DNA from: Acidovorax sp. FHTAMBA
GTDB lineage: Bacteria; Pseudomonadota; Gammaproteobacteria; Burkholderiales; Burkholderiaceae_C
NCBI RefSeq assembly: GCF_038958875.1
Contig: NZ_CP152407.1
Coordinates: 3,293,501-3,357,500 of the forward strand
Length of the DNA stretch: 64,000 bases
Direction: 5' to 3'
A program made the position numbers and the translations under genes. Positions 1 through 9,045 of this stretch are shown piece after piece; the first letter of the stretch is position 1, and every line of letters starts with the position of its first letter. The notes beneath the pieces were generated by a model, which saw only the letters and a list, made by a program, of their open reading frames with translations, searched no databases and was not told the origin of the DNA.

Positions 1-2
1 GC

Positions 3-1571
3 ATCACGGGCTACACCGACAGCGAGGCCATGGGGCAATCCGTGCGCCTGCTGACGGTGGCAGACGCGGGGCACGATGTGAACCTCGATACCGTGTACAC
101 CCGGCTCCCGCAAGGCGTGGACTGGGAGGGCGAAGCATGGGGCCGCCGCAAGGATGGATCCACCTATGCCCAGTGGCTGTCGGTCAGCGGCGTCCGCGAT
201 GGCAACGGTACCGTGACCCACTCCATCACGCTGTTCCGCGACATCACCGTGCAGCGTGAGGCGCAGGACCGCATCCAGCGCCTGGCGCATTTTGACCCAC
301 TCACCAATCTGCCCAACCGTGCGCTTCTGGCCGAGCGTGCGCACCGCCACATTGCCGAAGAGCAGGCCCGCGGTGGGACCCTGGCCATGCTGTTTCTGGA
401 TCTGGACCATTTCAAGAACGTCAACGACTCGCTCGGCCACCGCACCGGCGACATCCTGCTCGTGGCCGTGGCGCAGCGGCTCCAGGCTCTGTTGCGGCCG
501 CAGGACACGGTCTCGCGGCTGGGCGGCGACGAGTTTCTGCTGCTCCTTCCCGCCACCACCCCGGCAGTGGCTGCCGACATGGCCACGCGGCTGCTGGCCG
601 CCGTGGCCCAGCCGTTTCAGGTGGAGCCCTATGAACTCACGACCACGCTGTCGGTGGGCATTGCCATGTATCCGGCAGACGGCGACTCGTTCGACACGCT
701 GTACCAGCGGGCAGATGCCGCCATGTATCGCGCCAAACAGAACGGGCGCAACCGCCACGGTTTTTTCACGGCCGACCTGGAGGCCCGCACGGCGCGCGCG
801 CTGCTGATCGAGAACGCGCTGCGCCGCGCCCTGGAGCGCAACCAGTTCGAAGTGCACTACCAGCCGCAGGTGTCGCTGACCACGCGCCAGGTGGTGGGTG
901 CGGAGGCACTGCTGCGCTGGCGCCACCCCGAGCTGGGGGTGGTGTCACCAGCGGAGTTCATTCCTGTGGCCGAGAGCAGCGGGATGATTGTGGCCATCGG
1001 CGAGTGGGTCATCCACACGGCCGTGAACGACGCCAAGCGCTGGCTGGACCAGCAGCTGCCCCTGCGCGCAGTCTCTGTCAACCTGTCGGCAGTGCAGTTC
1101 AGGCACCCGCAGCTGCCCGAAATGGTGACCCGCTGCCTTGCACAGGCAGGGCTTCCTGCCCGCAGGCTGGAGCTGGAACTGACCGAAGGGGCTGCCGTGG
1201 ATGACCCCGCAGCCGCTTTGGCGATGATGGACGATCTGCACGACCGGGGCGTGCGCCTGTCGATGGATGACTTCGGCACCGGGTATTCGTCACTCAGCTA
1301 CCTCAAGCGGTTTCAGATCTACAAGCTCAAGATCGATCAATCGTTTGTGCGGGACCTGGACGACGACGCCAACGACCGCGCCATCGTGAGCGCCATCATC
1401 CGCATGGCCCAGGCGCTGGGCATGCAGACCACGGCCGAAGGGGTTGAAACCGACGGGCAACTGGCCTTCCTGCGCGAACAGGGTTGCGACGAGGGGCAAG
1501 GCTACCTGTTCAGCCGCCCCCTGCCCCCCGCCGAATTCGAGGCGTACCTGCGAACCCACCTGGCACGCTGA
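3..1571 (+). CDS. PAS-GGDEF-EAL protein, 5' end outside window
   Basis: Bifunctional-type c-di-GMP signalling protein. The frame is open from base 3, and its first residues (ITGYTDSEA) are the core of a PAS sensor domain, so the true start lies before the window; the ATG at 30 is internal. After the PAS and PAC segment comes a GGDEF domain with an intact GGDEF motif (RLGGDEF), then an EAL domain with EALLRW, ELTEG, DDFGTGYSSLSYL and a KIDQSFV segment. Both the cyclase and phosphodiesterase motifs look intact; which activity dominates cannot be read from sequence. It ends 108 bp before a paralogue with the same GGDEF-EAL core, and the two probably arose by tandem duplication. Confidence 0.93.
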   Translation: MTGYTDSEAMGQSVRLLTVADAGHDVNLDTVYTRLPQGVDWEGEAWGRRKDGSTYAQWLSVSGVRDGNGTVTHSITLFRDITVQREAQDRIQRLAHFDPLTNLPNRALLAERAHRHIAEEQARGGTLAMLFLDLDHFKNVNDSLGHRTGDILLVAVAQRLQALLRPQDTVSRLGGDEFLLLLPATTPAVAADMATRLLAAVAQPFQVEPYELTTTLSVGIAMYPADGDSFDTLYQRADAAMYRAKQNGRNRHGFFTADLEARTARALLIENALRRALERNQFEVHYQPQVSLTTRQVVGAEALLRWRHPELGVVSPAEFIPVAESSGMIVAIGEWVIHTAVNDAKRWLDQQLPLRAVSVNLSAVQFRHPQLPEMVTRCLAQAGLPARRLELELTEGAAVDDPAAALAMMDDLHDRGVRLSMDDFGTGYSSLSYLKRFQIYKLKIDQSFVRDLDDDANDRAIVSAIIRMAQALGMQTTAEGVETDGQLAFLREQGCDEGQGYLFSRPLPPAEFEAYLRTHLAR

Positions 1572-1679
1572 GTGCCATCGCCTGGCGTGGCCCGGTGCGA
1601 AGCACCGGGCTGAATCTGCCTGCTGCTACAATTTGCAACAAACATCAGGCCGCCTGGCCCCATTGCCGCAACGGTCTCC

Positions 1680-3905
1680 ATGTCTCCGCCGTACAGCACT
1701 CCGCAATTGCAGCGCCCGGCTGTTGCCCCCGATACACCCCTGCAACGCACCCTGCGTGAACAGCAAATCCTGCTCGACAGCGCGGGCGTGGGCATTGTTT
1801 TCTTGCGCCAGCGCAGCGTGGTGCGCTGCAACCAGCGGTATGCAGAAATTTTTGGCTATGCCGCTGCCGAGCGGATGATCGGCCTCAGCACCGAGGCGTT
1901 CTATCCGAACCGCGAGGCTTTTCGTGAACTGGCGCGCTCCGCCTACCCGGTGTTGGCCCAGGGGCAGTCCTTTCGCGTAGAGCGCCAGCTGCGGCGCCGC
2001 GATGGCAGCGCGTTCTGGGGCAGCCTCACCGGGCGGCTCATCAACCCCCACGACACCACCGAGGGTTCGATCTGGATCGTTGACGATATCGACGAGCAAA
2101 AACGTGCCCAGGCCGCACTGAGCGCGGCAGTGCGTGAAAAGCAGTTGCTGTTTGACAGCGCCATGGTGGGCATCGTTTTCCTGCGCGACCGGCATCTGAC
2201 CCGCTGCAACGACCATTTCGAGCAGATGCTGGGCTACGAACCGGGCGAGCTGATGGGCTCCCCATCGCGCCGCTGGTATGCCAGCGATGCAGCATGGGAA
2301 GAGGTTGGCCAGCGGTGCTACCCCGCTCTGGCGGCCGGGCACTCGTACGAAGGCGAGGTGGAGCTGTGCCGCAAGGACGGCTCGCCCGTCATCTGCGAGG
2401 TGCGCAGCAAACCCATAGACCCCGTCGACCCGGCGCAAGGCTCCATCTGGATCACGATGGACATCACCGAGCGCAAGCAGGCCCAGGCCGCGCTGGCCCG
2501 TGCCCATGAGAACCTTGAGCGGCAGGTGCAAGACCGCACCCGCGAGCTGCGTGAAACTGTGGACAACCTGCACCAGGAGATCCGCGACCGCAAGGCTGAC
2601 CAGGAGCGCATCTACTGGCTGGCGCACTACGACGCGCTGACCGGCCTGCCCAACCGCACACTGCTGTCCGAGCGCGCGCAGCAGGCCATCCGCGTGGCGC
2701 AAGCGGGCGGAACCCCCCTGGCGGTGATCTTCCTGGACCTGGACCACTTCAAACATGTCAACGACTCACTGGGCCACCGCGTGGGCGACGCGCTGCTGGT
2801 CGAGATCGCCAAGCGGCTGCGGGCGGTGGTGCGCGACAAGGACACCGTCTCACGCCTGGGTGGTGACGAGTTCATCCTGCTGCTGCCCGGTGCCAACGCC
2901 CACGGCGCTGCGCGCGTAGCTGGCAAGCTGCAGGAGGCTTCGCGCCAGCACTACCAGATCGACCACCACGAACTCACCATGGCGCCGTCCATGGGCATTG
3001 CGCTGTTCCCGCAGGACGGTGCCGACTTCGACACCCTGACCCAGTCGGCCGACGTGGCGATGTACCACGCCAAGCTGGACGGCCGCAACACGTTCCGCTT
3101 CTTCACGCCCGAGATGCAGGCCCAGTCGGTGCGCGCACTGCAGTTGGAGAACGCCTTGCGCCGCGCGCTGGAGCGCGACCAGTTTCACCTGCACTACCAG
3201 CCACAGATGTGCCTTGCAACGGGCTCGGTGCACAGCGTGGAGGCGCTGTTGCGCTGGCACCACCCGCAACTGGGCCCTGTGTCTCCCGCCGAATTCATCC
3301 CCATCGCGGAAGACAGCGGCCAGATACTGCAGATCGGCGAATGGGTGCTGCGCACGGCGCTGGCCCAGCTCAAGACCTGGCGATGCGGCGGGTTCCCGGG
3401 GCTCGCGATGGCGGTCAACCTGTCGGCGATCCAGTTCCGCCAGCCCCAGCTGCCCGAGCTGGTCAGCCGCATGCTGGCCGAGTTTGACCTGCCGCCGGAT
3501 TCGCTGGAGCTGGAGCTGACCGAAGGCGTGGCCGTGGACGACCCGCATGCTGCTGTGGCCACCATGGACCAGCTGCACGCGCGCGGCGTGCGCATGTCGA
3601 TGGACGACTTTGGTACCGGTTATTCATCGCTCAGCCAGCTCAAGCGGTTCCAGATCTTCAAGCTCAAGATCGATCAATCGTTTGTGCGCGACCTGGGCAA
3701 CGACATCAACGACCGTGCCATCGTCAGCGCCATCATCCGCATGGCACAGGCCCTTGGCATGCGCACCACGGCCGAAGGCGTGGAGACGGAGGGCCAGCTG
3801 ACCTTCCTGCGGGAACAGGGCTGCGACGAAGCGCAAGGCTATCACTTCAGCACGCCGCTACCTGCGCCGGAGCTGGAGGCTTTCATGCGACGCATCGTGC
3901 ACTAG
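1680..3905 (+). CDS. PAS-PAS-GGDEF-EAL c-di-GMP signalling protein
   Basis: A 741-residue protein with two consecutive PAS domains (about residues 20-145 and 150-275) that resemble each other (DSA.VGIVFLR near the start, GSIWI..DI at the end). A short charged coiled-coil linker follows, then GGDEF (intact RLGGDEF near residue 395) and EAL (EALLRWHHP near residue 520, ELTEG, DDFGTGYSSLS). No membrane segment or signal peptide is visible, so it is probably a cytosolic sensor. The start at 1680 leads directly into the first PAS domain. Both catalytic motifs are present, so it could make or degrade c-di-GMP. The gene ends 96 bp before the convergent aapP, and a palindromic repeat lies between them. 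Confidence 0.93.
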   Translation: MSPPYSTPQLQRPAVAPDTPLQRTLREQQILLDSAGVGIVFLRQRSVVRCNQRYAEIFGYAAAERMIGLSTEAFYPNREAFRELARSAYPVLAQGQSFRVERQLRRRDGSAFWGSLTGRLINPHDTTEGSIWIVDDIDEQKRAQAALSAAVREKQLLFDSAMVGIVFLRDRHLTRCNDHFEQMLGYEPGELMGSPSRRWYASDAAWEEVGQRCYPALAAGHSYEGEVELCRKDGSPVICEVRSKPIDPVDPAQGSIWITMDITERKQAQAALARAHENLERQVQDRTRELRETVDNLHQEIRDRKADQERIYWLAHYDALTGLPNRTLLSERAQQAIRVAQAGGTPLAVIFLDLDHFKHVNDSLGHRVGDALLVEIAKRLRAVVRDKDTVSRLGGDEFILLLPGANAHGAARVAGKLQEASRQHYQIDHHELTMAPSMGIALFPQDGADFDTLTQSADVAMYHAKLDGRNTFRFFTPEMQAQSVRALQLENALRRALERDQFHLHYQPQMCLATGSVHSVEALLRWHHPQLGPVSPAEFIPIAEDSGQILQIGEWVLRTALAQLKTWRCGGFPGLAMAVNLSAIQFRQPQLPELVSRMLAEFDLPPDSLELELTEGVAVDDPHAAVATMDQLHARGVRMSMDDFGTGYSSLSQLKRFQIFKLKIDQSFVRDLGNDINDRAIVSAIIRMAQALGMRTTAEGVETEGQLTFLREQGCDEAQGYHFSTPLPAPELEAFMRRIVH

Positions 3906-3913
3906 AAATTCAA

Positions 3914-3971
3914 TCAAAAACGGTCTCCAGCGCTTATCCAGCAAGCGCTAACAGCTACTAATTTAATAGCA
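3914..3971. repeat. Comamonadaceae-type palindromic repeat, copy 1 (intergenic)
   Basis: The core is an inverted repeat AGCGCTT (3929-3935) / AAGCGCT (3943-3949) with a 7-base loop, flanked by CAGCTACT and AATTTAATAGC. It lies between two convergent genes and could act as a transcription-terminating or mRNA-end hairpin. Relative to copy 10 it is in reverse orientation. Confidence 0.8.
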
Positions 3972-4001
3972 CCAAGACATTGAAATCCGCACTGCCAACC
4001 C

Positions 4002-4745
4002 TCAGTGACCGAGGATCTTGGACAGGAAATCGCGGCTGCGCTCGTTCTGTGGGTTGTTGAAGAACTCGGTCGGGGTGTTCTGCTCCACGATCTGTCCCTG
4101 GTCCATGAAGATCACGCGGTCGGCCACCGCCTTGGCAAAGCCCATTTCGTGCGTGACGCAGATCATGGTGATGCCCTGGTTTGCCAGCTCGATCATCACG
4201 TCCAGCACTTCCTTGATCATCTCCGGGTCCAGGGCCGACGTCGGCTCGTCAAACAGCATGATCTTGGGCGTGAGGCACAAGGCCCGGGCAATTGCCACGC
4301 GCTGCTGCTGCCCGCCCGAGAGCTGCAGCGGGTACTTGCCCGCCTGCTCGGCAATGCGCACGCGTTCGAGCTGCTGCATGGCACGCGCCTCGGCCTCCTT
4401 CTTGGGGAGCTTGCCCACCCACATGGGCGAGAGTGTCAGGTTCTCCAGCACCGTCAGGTGCGGAAACAGGTTGAACTGCTGGAACACCATGCCCACCTGC
4501 TTGCGGATGGTGTCAATGGCCTTGATGTCGTCGGACAGCTCTACGCCATCCACAATCAGGCGCCCTTCCTGGTGCTCTTCCAGCCGGTTGATGCAGCGGA
4601 TCAGCGTGGATTTGCCCGAGCCCGAGGGGCCGCACACCACAATGCGCTCGCCCTTGGCAACCTGCAGGTCGATATCGCGCAGTACATGAAAGTTATTGCC
4701 GTACCACTTGTTGACTTTGTCAAAGGTAATGATGGGTTCAGACAT
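4002..4745 (-). CDS. aapP: Amino acid ABC transporter ATP-binding protein
   Basis: ATPase of a polar amino acid uptake system, about 247 residues and collinear with GlnQ/AapP proteins. Walker A is GPSGSGKST, the Q-loop lies at VFQQFNLFPHLTVLENL, the ABC signature is LSGGQQQR, Walker B is IMLFDEPTSALD, and the switch histidine is in VTHEMGF. The start MSEPIITFDKVNKWYG at 4745 fits the family. An alternative ATG at 4769 shares its A with the TAA stop of the permease gene upstream, so translational coupling is possible. It is the last gene of the aapJQMP operon and powers the two permeases encoded upstream. Confidence 0.95.
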   Translation of the reverse strand: MSEPIITFDKVNKWYGNNFHVLRDIDLQVAKGERIVVCGPSGSGKSTLIRCINRLEEHQEGRLIVDGVELSDDIKAIDTIRKQVGMVFQQFNLFPHLTVLENLTLSPMWVGKLPKKEAEARAMQQLERVRIAEQAGKYPLQLSGGQQQRVAIARALCLTPKIMLFDEPTSALDPEMIKEVLDVMIELANQGITMICVTHEMGFAKAVADRVIFMDQGQIVEQNTPTEFFNNPQNERSRDFLSKILGH

Positions 4746-4768
4746 GGCGGAATGGATTTCGGGTGGCA

Positions 4769-5872
4769 TTAGCGCTGGCGTCCTTTGTTGGCCTGCTTCT
4801 CCACCCACAGGCTGTAGCGCGACATGGAGAAACAGAACGCAAAGTAGATGAGCGCGATGAACAGGTAGCCCTCGATCTTGTAGGGCCGCCAGTCGGCATC
4901 GGAGTTGAGGGCCAGCCCCAGCGAGCCGGTCAGCTCGTACAGGCTCACGATGGTGACCAGCGAGGTGTCCTTGAAGATCGCGATGAAGCTGTTCATGATG
5001 CCGGGCACCACAATGGCCAGCGCCTGCGGCAGCACGATCTTGCGCTGCGTCTGCCAGTACGACAGGCCCAGCGTGGCAGCCGCCTCCACCTGCCCCTTGG
5101 GAATGGCCTGCAAGCCACCCCGGATCACCTCGGCCATATAGGCCGCAGCAAAGAGCGTGATGCCCGCCAGCACGCGGATGAGCACATCAATCGTCATGCC
5201 TTGGGGCATGAACAGCGGGAACATGAACGATGCCATGAACAGCACCGAGATCAGCGGAACCCCGCGCACCAGCTCCACATAGATGGTGCAGAACGTGCGG
5301 ATGGCCGGCAGCGACGACCGCCGGCCCAGCGCCACCACCAAGGCCAGTGGGAACGCCATCACGATGGACAGCGAGGCCAGCAATATGGTGAGCGGCAACC
5401 CGCCCCAGCGGTCGGTTTCCACCTTGGTCAGGCCCAGCACGTTGCCGTACATCAGGCCAAAAAAACTGGCCAGCACCACCGCCCACAGCAACACCAGCCA
5501 CGGGCGCCAGAACGCACGGGTGCAACTGGCCACCAGCATCGACACCATCAGCACCGTGGCCACCAGGGGGCGCCACTGTTCGTCAAACGGATAGCGCCCG
5601 AAGATGATGAGGCGGTATTTCTCGGCGATAACGCCCCAGCAGGCGCCGACCCCGTCCACCCGGCAGGCGTCAGAATCTGGCCGCCAGATGGCCTGGAACA
5701 CACCCCAATTGAGGAACTGCGGCACATACCAGAGCAGCAACCCACCCAGGATGACGGTGGAGAGCGAGGTTTTCCAGTCGGCAAACAGGTTGCTGCGCAG
5801 CCATCCTGCGAGGCCGCGGTTTTGCACCGGCGCGGGGCGCGGGGCAATGGGTTCAAAGGTTTTGGCCACCAT
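4769..5872 (-). CDS. aapM: Amino acid ABC transporter permease, AapM type
   Basis: Inner-membrane permease of 367 residues, the length typical of AapM and longer than simple HisM-type permeases because of extra N-terminal membrane segments and a periplasmic loop. The C-terminal half has the conserved permease region (ELVRGVPLI and then AAYMAEVIRGGLQAIPKGQVEAA), the EAA loop that contacts the ATPase. It starts 4 bp after the aapQ stop and its own stop overlaps a possible aapP start, so the operon is tight. It forms a heterodimeric channel with AapQ. Confidence 0.95.
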   Translation of the reverse strand: MVAKTFEPIAPRPAPVQNRGLAGWLRSNLFADWKTSLSTVILGGLLLWYVPQFLNWGVFQAIWRPDSDACRVDGVGACWGVIAEKYRLIIFGRYPFDEQWRPLVATVLMVSMLVASCTRAFWRPWLVLLWAVVLASFFGLMYGNVLGLTKVETDRWGGLPLTILLASLSIVMAFPLALVVALGRRSSLPAIRTFCTIYVELVRGVPLISVLFMASFMFPLFMPQGMTIDVLIRVLAGITLFAAAYMAEVIRGGLQAIPKGQVEAAATLGLSYWQTQRKIVLPQALAIVVPGIMNSFIAIFKDTSLVTIVSLYELTGSLGLALNSDADWRPYKIEGYLFIALIYFAFCFSMSRYSLWVEKQANKGRQR

Positions 5873-5876
5873 GGTG

Positions 5877-7055
5877 TCAGCGCTCCTTGATCGCGGCGCG
5901 CGCGTTGTACCAGTTCATCAGCAGCGAGGTGATGAGGGACGTGCTGAGGTACACCAGCATGACGATGGAAATGCATTCCACCGCACGTCCGGTCTGATTC
6001 AGCGCGGTGTTGGAGATCGACACGACATCGGGGTAGCCAATGGCCACCGCCAACGAGGAGTTTTTGGTGAGATTCAGGTACTGGCTGGTCAGCGGCGGAA
6101 TGATGACGCGCAAGGCCTGCGGCAGCATCACCAGGCGCATCTGCTGGCTGCGGTTGAGCCCCAGCGCCGCTGCCGCCTCGCCCTGCCCGCTGGAGACCGA
6201 CTGGATACCGGCGCGCACCACTTCGGCCACAAAAGCCGATGTGTAGAACGTGAGGCCCAGCAACACGGCCAGAAACTCGGGCGTCAGCGCGCCGCCATTC
6301 TCGATGGCGAACTCCCCCTTGATGGGCGAGTTCATTTGCGCGGGCGCACCGCCGGCCACCCAGCCCAGCAGCCCCCCGGCCACCACCACGGCCACGGGCA
6401 CCCAGAACGTGCTGCGAATCCGGCCCGTGGCTTCAAACTGCCGCATGGCCCAACGCCGGTAAGCCCACGCCGCCACGCACCCCAGCAGCAGCCCGACAGC
6501 GGCGACTCCGTGGCCCGTGGCCCATACGGGGATCGGAAAGTTGAGCCCGCCCTTGCTCAGGAAGAACGGACCCACTTTCCAGGGCTCGTAACTGGCGGGC
6601 AGGGTTTCGGTCAGCACCAGGTACCAGGTCAGCAACTGCAGCAGGATCGGCACGTTGCGAAACAGCTCCACATAGGCCGAACAAAGACCACGCACCAATG
6701 CGTTGCGTGAAAAGCGCCCCACGCCCAGCAAGGTACCGAGCACAGTGGTCAGCACGATGCCAATCACCGCAACCCGCAGCGTATTGACCACGCCCATCAG
6801 GAATGCGCGCCAGTAGGGCTCGCCGGAGTCGAACGGGTACAGGCCTTCGCCAATGTCAAAACCGGCGGGCTGGGTCAAAAAATCAAACCCGCTCTGGATG
6901 CCGCGCACCTGCATGTTGTGCATGGTGTTCTTGGCCAGAAACCACACCACGAGCCCAATCAGGCCAGCAGCCAGCAGCTGGTAGATGAGGCCCCGGAAAG
7001 CCTGGCTGCGCCAGGACCACGAGCGTTTTTTGGGAGGAAGGCGAGAGGGTGGCAT
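5877..7055 (-). CDS. aapQ: Amino acid ABC transporter permease, AapQ type
   Basis: The second permease, 392 residues. There is one N-terminal membrane segment (about residues 20-40), a long periplasmic region, and the HisM-like core with ELFRNVPILLQL and an EAA loop (FVAEVVRAGIQSVSSGQGEAAAALGL). The length and the long insertion match AapQ of the general L-amino acid transporter. A 199-bp gap holding a stem-loop separates it from aapJ, while it sits 4 bp before aapM. That arrangement suits higher expression of the binding protein than of the membrane parts. Confidence 0.95.
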   Translation of the reverse strand: MPPSRLPPKKRSWSWRSQAFRGLIYQLLAAGLIGLVVWFLAKNTMHNMQVRGIQSGFDFLTQPAGFDIGEGLYPFDSGEPYWRAFLMGVVNTLRVAVIGIVLTTVLGTLLGVGRFSRNALVRGLCSAYVELFRNVPILLQLLTWYLVLTETLPASYEPWKVGPFFLSKGGLNFPIPVWATGHGVAAVGLLLGCVAAWAYRRWAMRQFEATGRIRSTFWVPVAVVVAGGLLGWVAGGAPAQMNSPIKGEFAIENGGALTPEFLAVLLGLTFYTSAFVAEVVRAGIQSVSSGQGEAAAALGLNRSQQMRLVMLPQALRVIIPPLTSQYLNLTKNSSLAVAIGYPDVVSISNTALNQTGRAVECISIVMLVYLSTSLITSLLMNWYNARAAIKER

Positions 7056-7219
7056 GCCTGCTCAATCAAAGACGATGGGAACGCGCAACCTCCGGGATGG
7101 CAGAGGTCACGACAGGGCGAGGTCGCACGCACGGTAGTGCGTGGCGCCTCGGTATCCATCAGGAAATGGGGTACCGCTTGCCAGCGCAGGGCCAGCCGGC
7201 GGCATCCGGCACAACGGCT

Positions 7220-7241
7220 GTGGCGTGCGCTAGCACACCAC
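7220..7241 (-). promoter_or_regulatory. Stem-loop after aapJ
   Basis: Two stacked 4-bp stems (GTGG/CCAC and GTGC/GCAC) are separated by a single mismatch and closed by a 4-base loop. The structure starts about 14 bases after the aapJ stop. It has no T-run, so it is not a classic terminator. Its position between a binding-protein gene and its permease genes suits a hairpin that stabilises the upstream mRNA. The rest of the 199-bp gap shows nothing recognisable. Confidence 0.5.
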
Positions 7242-7254
7242 AGGGTTGCCAGGA

Positions 7255-8286
7255 TCAGCGAATCGGGAAGGCGTACATCAGGCCTTCCTTGTTCCACTGG
7301 TTGTTCAGACCACGCGGCAGGGCCAGGGCCGACTTGGGCCCCACGTTGCGCTCAAAGATCTCGCCATAGTTGCCCGTCGTCTTGATGGCGCGGGCCATCC
7401 AGTCGCGCTCCAGCCCCAGCAGCTTGCCGGTGTCTTCCGTGGTACCCAGAATGCGCTGCACCACGGGATCGGTGCTGGTCTTCATCTGATCAAGATTGGC
7501 CTGGGTGATGCCATATTCCTCCGCCTCGATCAGCCCATACACCACCCACTTGACGATGGCAAACCACTCGTCGTCACCCCGGCGCACCATGGGGCCGAGC
7601 GGCTCCTTGGAGATGAGCTCGGGCAGGATCACATGCTCGGTGGGGTCCTTGGCTTCCTTGTTGCGCACCGAGGCCAGGCCCGAGGCGTCGGTGGTGTAGG
7701 CGATGCAGCGGCCAGCGAAGTAGGCACCCGTGGCAGCTTCCACCTTCTCGAACACCACCGGCTTGATCGCGAGGTTGTTCGCCTTGGAATAGTCGGTCAG
7801 GTTCTTCTCGGTGGTGGTGCCGGATTGCACGCACACCGTCTGACCCTTGAGCTGTTTGGCGCTCTTGATGTTGCTCTTGGCGGGCACCATGAAGCCCTGG
7901 CCGTCGTAGTAGGTCACTGCTGTCTGGTGCAGGCCCAGAGATGCATCACGTGTGAGCGAGAACGTGGTGTTGCGCGAGAGCACATCCACCTCGCCCGACT
8001 GCAGGGCCGTAAAGCGCTGCTGTGCGTTCAAGGGCACGTACTTGACCTTCTCACCATCGCCCAGCACGGCCGCAGCCACGGCGCGGCAGATGTCCACGTC
8101 CAGACCGGACCATTTGCCGTTGGAGTCTGCCGCAGAGAACCCGGCCAGTCCGGTGTTGACACCGCAAACCACCTGGCCACGGGACTTGATACCGTCCAGG
8201 GTCTTGCCGGCGTGCGCCGGGGCAGTCGCAAACGCGGCTGCGGTGGCAAGGCAGGCGGCGGCAATGCGCAATGGGGATTTGTTCAT
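7255..8286 (-). CDS. aapJ: Amino acid ABC transporter periplasmic binding protein
   Basis: Periplasmic solute-binding protein of about 343 residues. An N-terminal signal peptide (MNKSPLRIAAACLATAAAF, cleavage near PAHA-GKTLD) precedes a family 3 solute-binding domain beginning GIKSRGQVVCGVNTGLAGFS. The ATG at 8286 is chosen because GGAGAGAAC lies at ribosome-binding distance and the signal peptide begins there; the frame is open a little further upstream. The length matches AapJ rather than the shorter GlnH/HisJ proteins, suggesting broad L-amino acid specificity. First gene of the operon; its promoter should lie in 8287-8488. Confidence 0.94.
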   Translation of the reverse strand: MNKSPLRIAAACLATAAAFATAPAHAGKTLDGIKSRGQVVCGVNTGLAGFSAADSNGKWSGLDVDICRAVAAAVLGDGEKVKYVPLNAQQRFTALQSGEVDVLSRNTTFSLTRDASLGLHQTAVTYYDGQGFMVPAKSNIKSAKQLKGQTVCVQSGTTTEKNLTDYSKANNLAIKPVVFEKVEAATGAYFAGRCIAYTTDASGLASVRNKEAKDPTEHVILPELISKEPLGPMVRRGDDEWFAIVKWVVYGLIEAEEYGITQANLDQMKTSTDPVVQRILGTTEDTGKLLGLERDWMARAIKTTGNYGEIFERNVGPKSALALPRGLNNQWNKEGLMYAFPIR

Positions 8287-8488
8287 AACGGGTTCTCTCC
8301 AAAACAAGATGGAATGTGGATGACCTTGAACCGCTGCAGTGCGCGTTCTTGGTGCCGAACCCGGACCTTAACGATACGTCCCCCCGACGGGCATCGGGGT
8401 TTACGCGGTCGAGGCAAACCCTTGGTGCGCCTCACCGCGACGGATTTCCGCGCGACGGGCAAGGATTTGGATGGTGCAAGCAGCCAGT

Positions 8489-9022
8489 TCAATCCAGCAT
8501 TTTTTGCAAGAACTGTGCCTGCCCCATTTCGGGGTCGAGGGTGTAGGCGGCAAAGCCTTCGCGGGCGTAGGCGCGCAAGGCGCTCTCGTTGCCAGAGAGC
8601 ACTTCCATCGTGAGTGTGCAGGCGCCGCGTTCACGGGCAATGGCCTCGACCAGGTGCAGCATCCGCTGGGCAATGCGCTGCCCCCGCCACGCCGGTAGCA
8701 CCACGACGTCGTGCACGTTCACCAGCGGCTGGCAGGCAAAGGTCGAAAACCCTTCAAAGCAATTCACAAGGCCCACGGGTACCCGGCCTCCGGCGGCCTC
8801 TGGCCGCGTGGCCCAGGCGAGCACGCTGAAGGCCTGGGGGCGCTGGCCCAGTGCTTCAACCAAGCCTTGTTTGACATCGTCGCGCAAGGGGACGCCGCCG
8901 CCCGCGGGCTCCCGCGCATAGCTGTCGAGCAGTGAAACCAGTGCCGCGGCGTCGTGTGCGTTGCCGTAGTCCGCGCGGCAGATGGTGATGGAGCCAGAGG
9001 CTTCAGAAGCGGAAGGGTTCAT
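8489..9022 (-). CDS. GNAT family N-acetyltransferase
   Basis: About 177 residues with a Gcn5-related acetyltransferase fold: VHDVVVLPAWRGQRIAQRML carries the acetyl-CoA binding motif (R-G-x-x-I/G-x-x-L-L type), followed by TMEVLSGNESALRAYAREGF, the usual C-terminal part. The substrate is unknown. The start MNPSASEASG at 9022 is preferred. An in-frame ATG at 9046 overlaps the glmM stop (TGATG), so coupled translation from there is possible. It is the last gene of the glmM cluster. Confidence 0.85.
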   Translation of the reverse strand: MNPSASEASGSITICRADYGNAHDAAALVSLLDSYAREPAGGGVPLRDDVKQGLVEALGQRPQAFSVLAWATRPEAAGGRVPVGLVNCFEGFSTFACQPLVNVHDVVVLPAWRGQRIAQRMLHLVEAIARERGACTLTMEVLSGNESALRAYAREGFAAYTLDPEMGQAQFLQKMLD

Positions 9023-9045
9023 GAAACGCCCGTTTCTCCAGCCCA

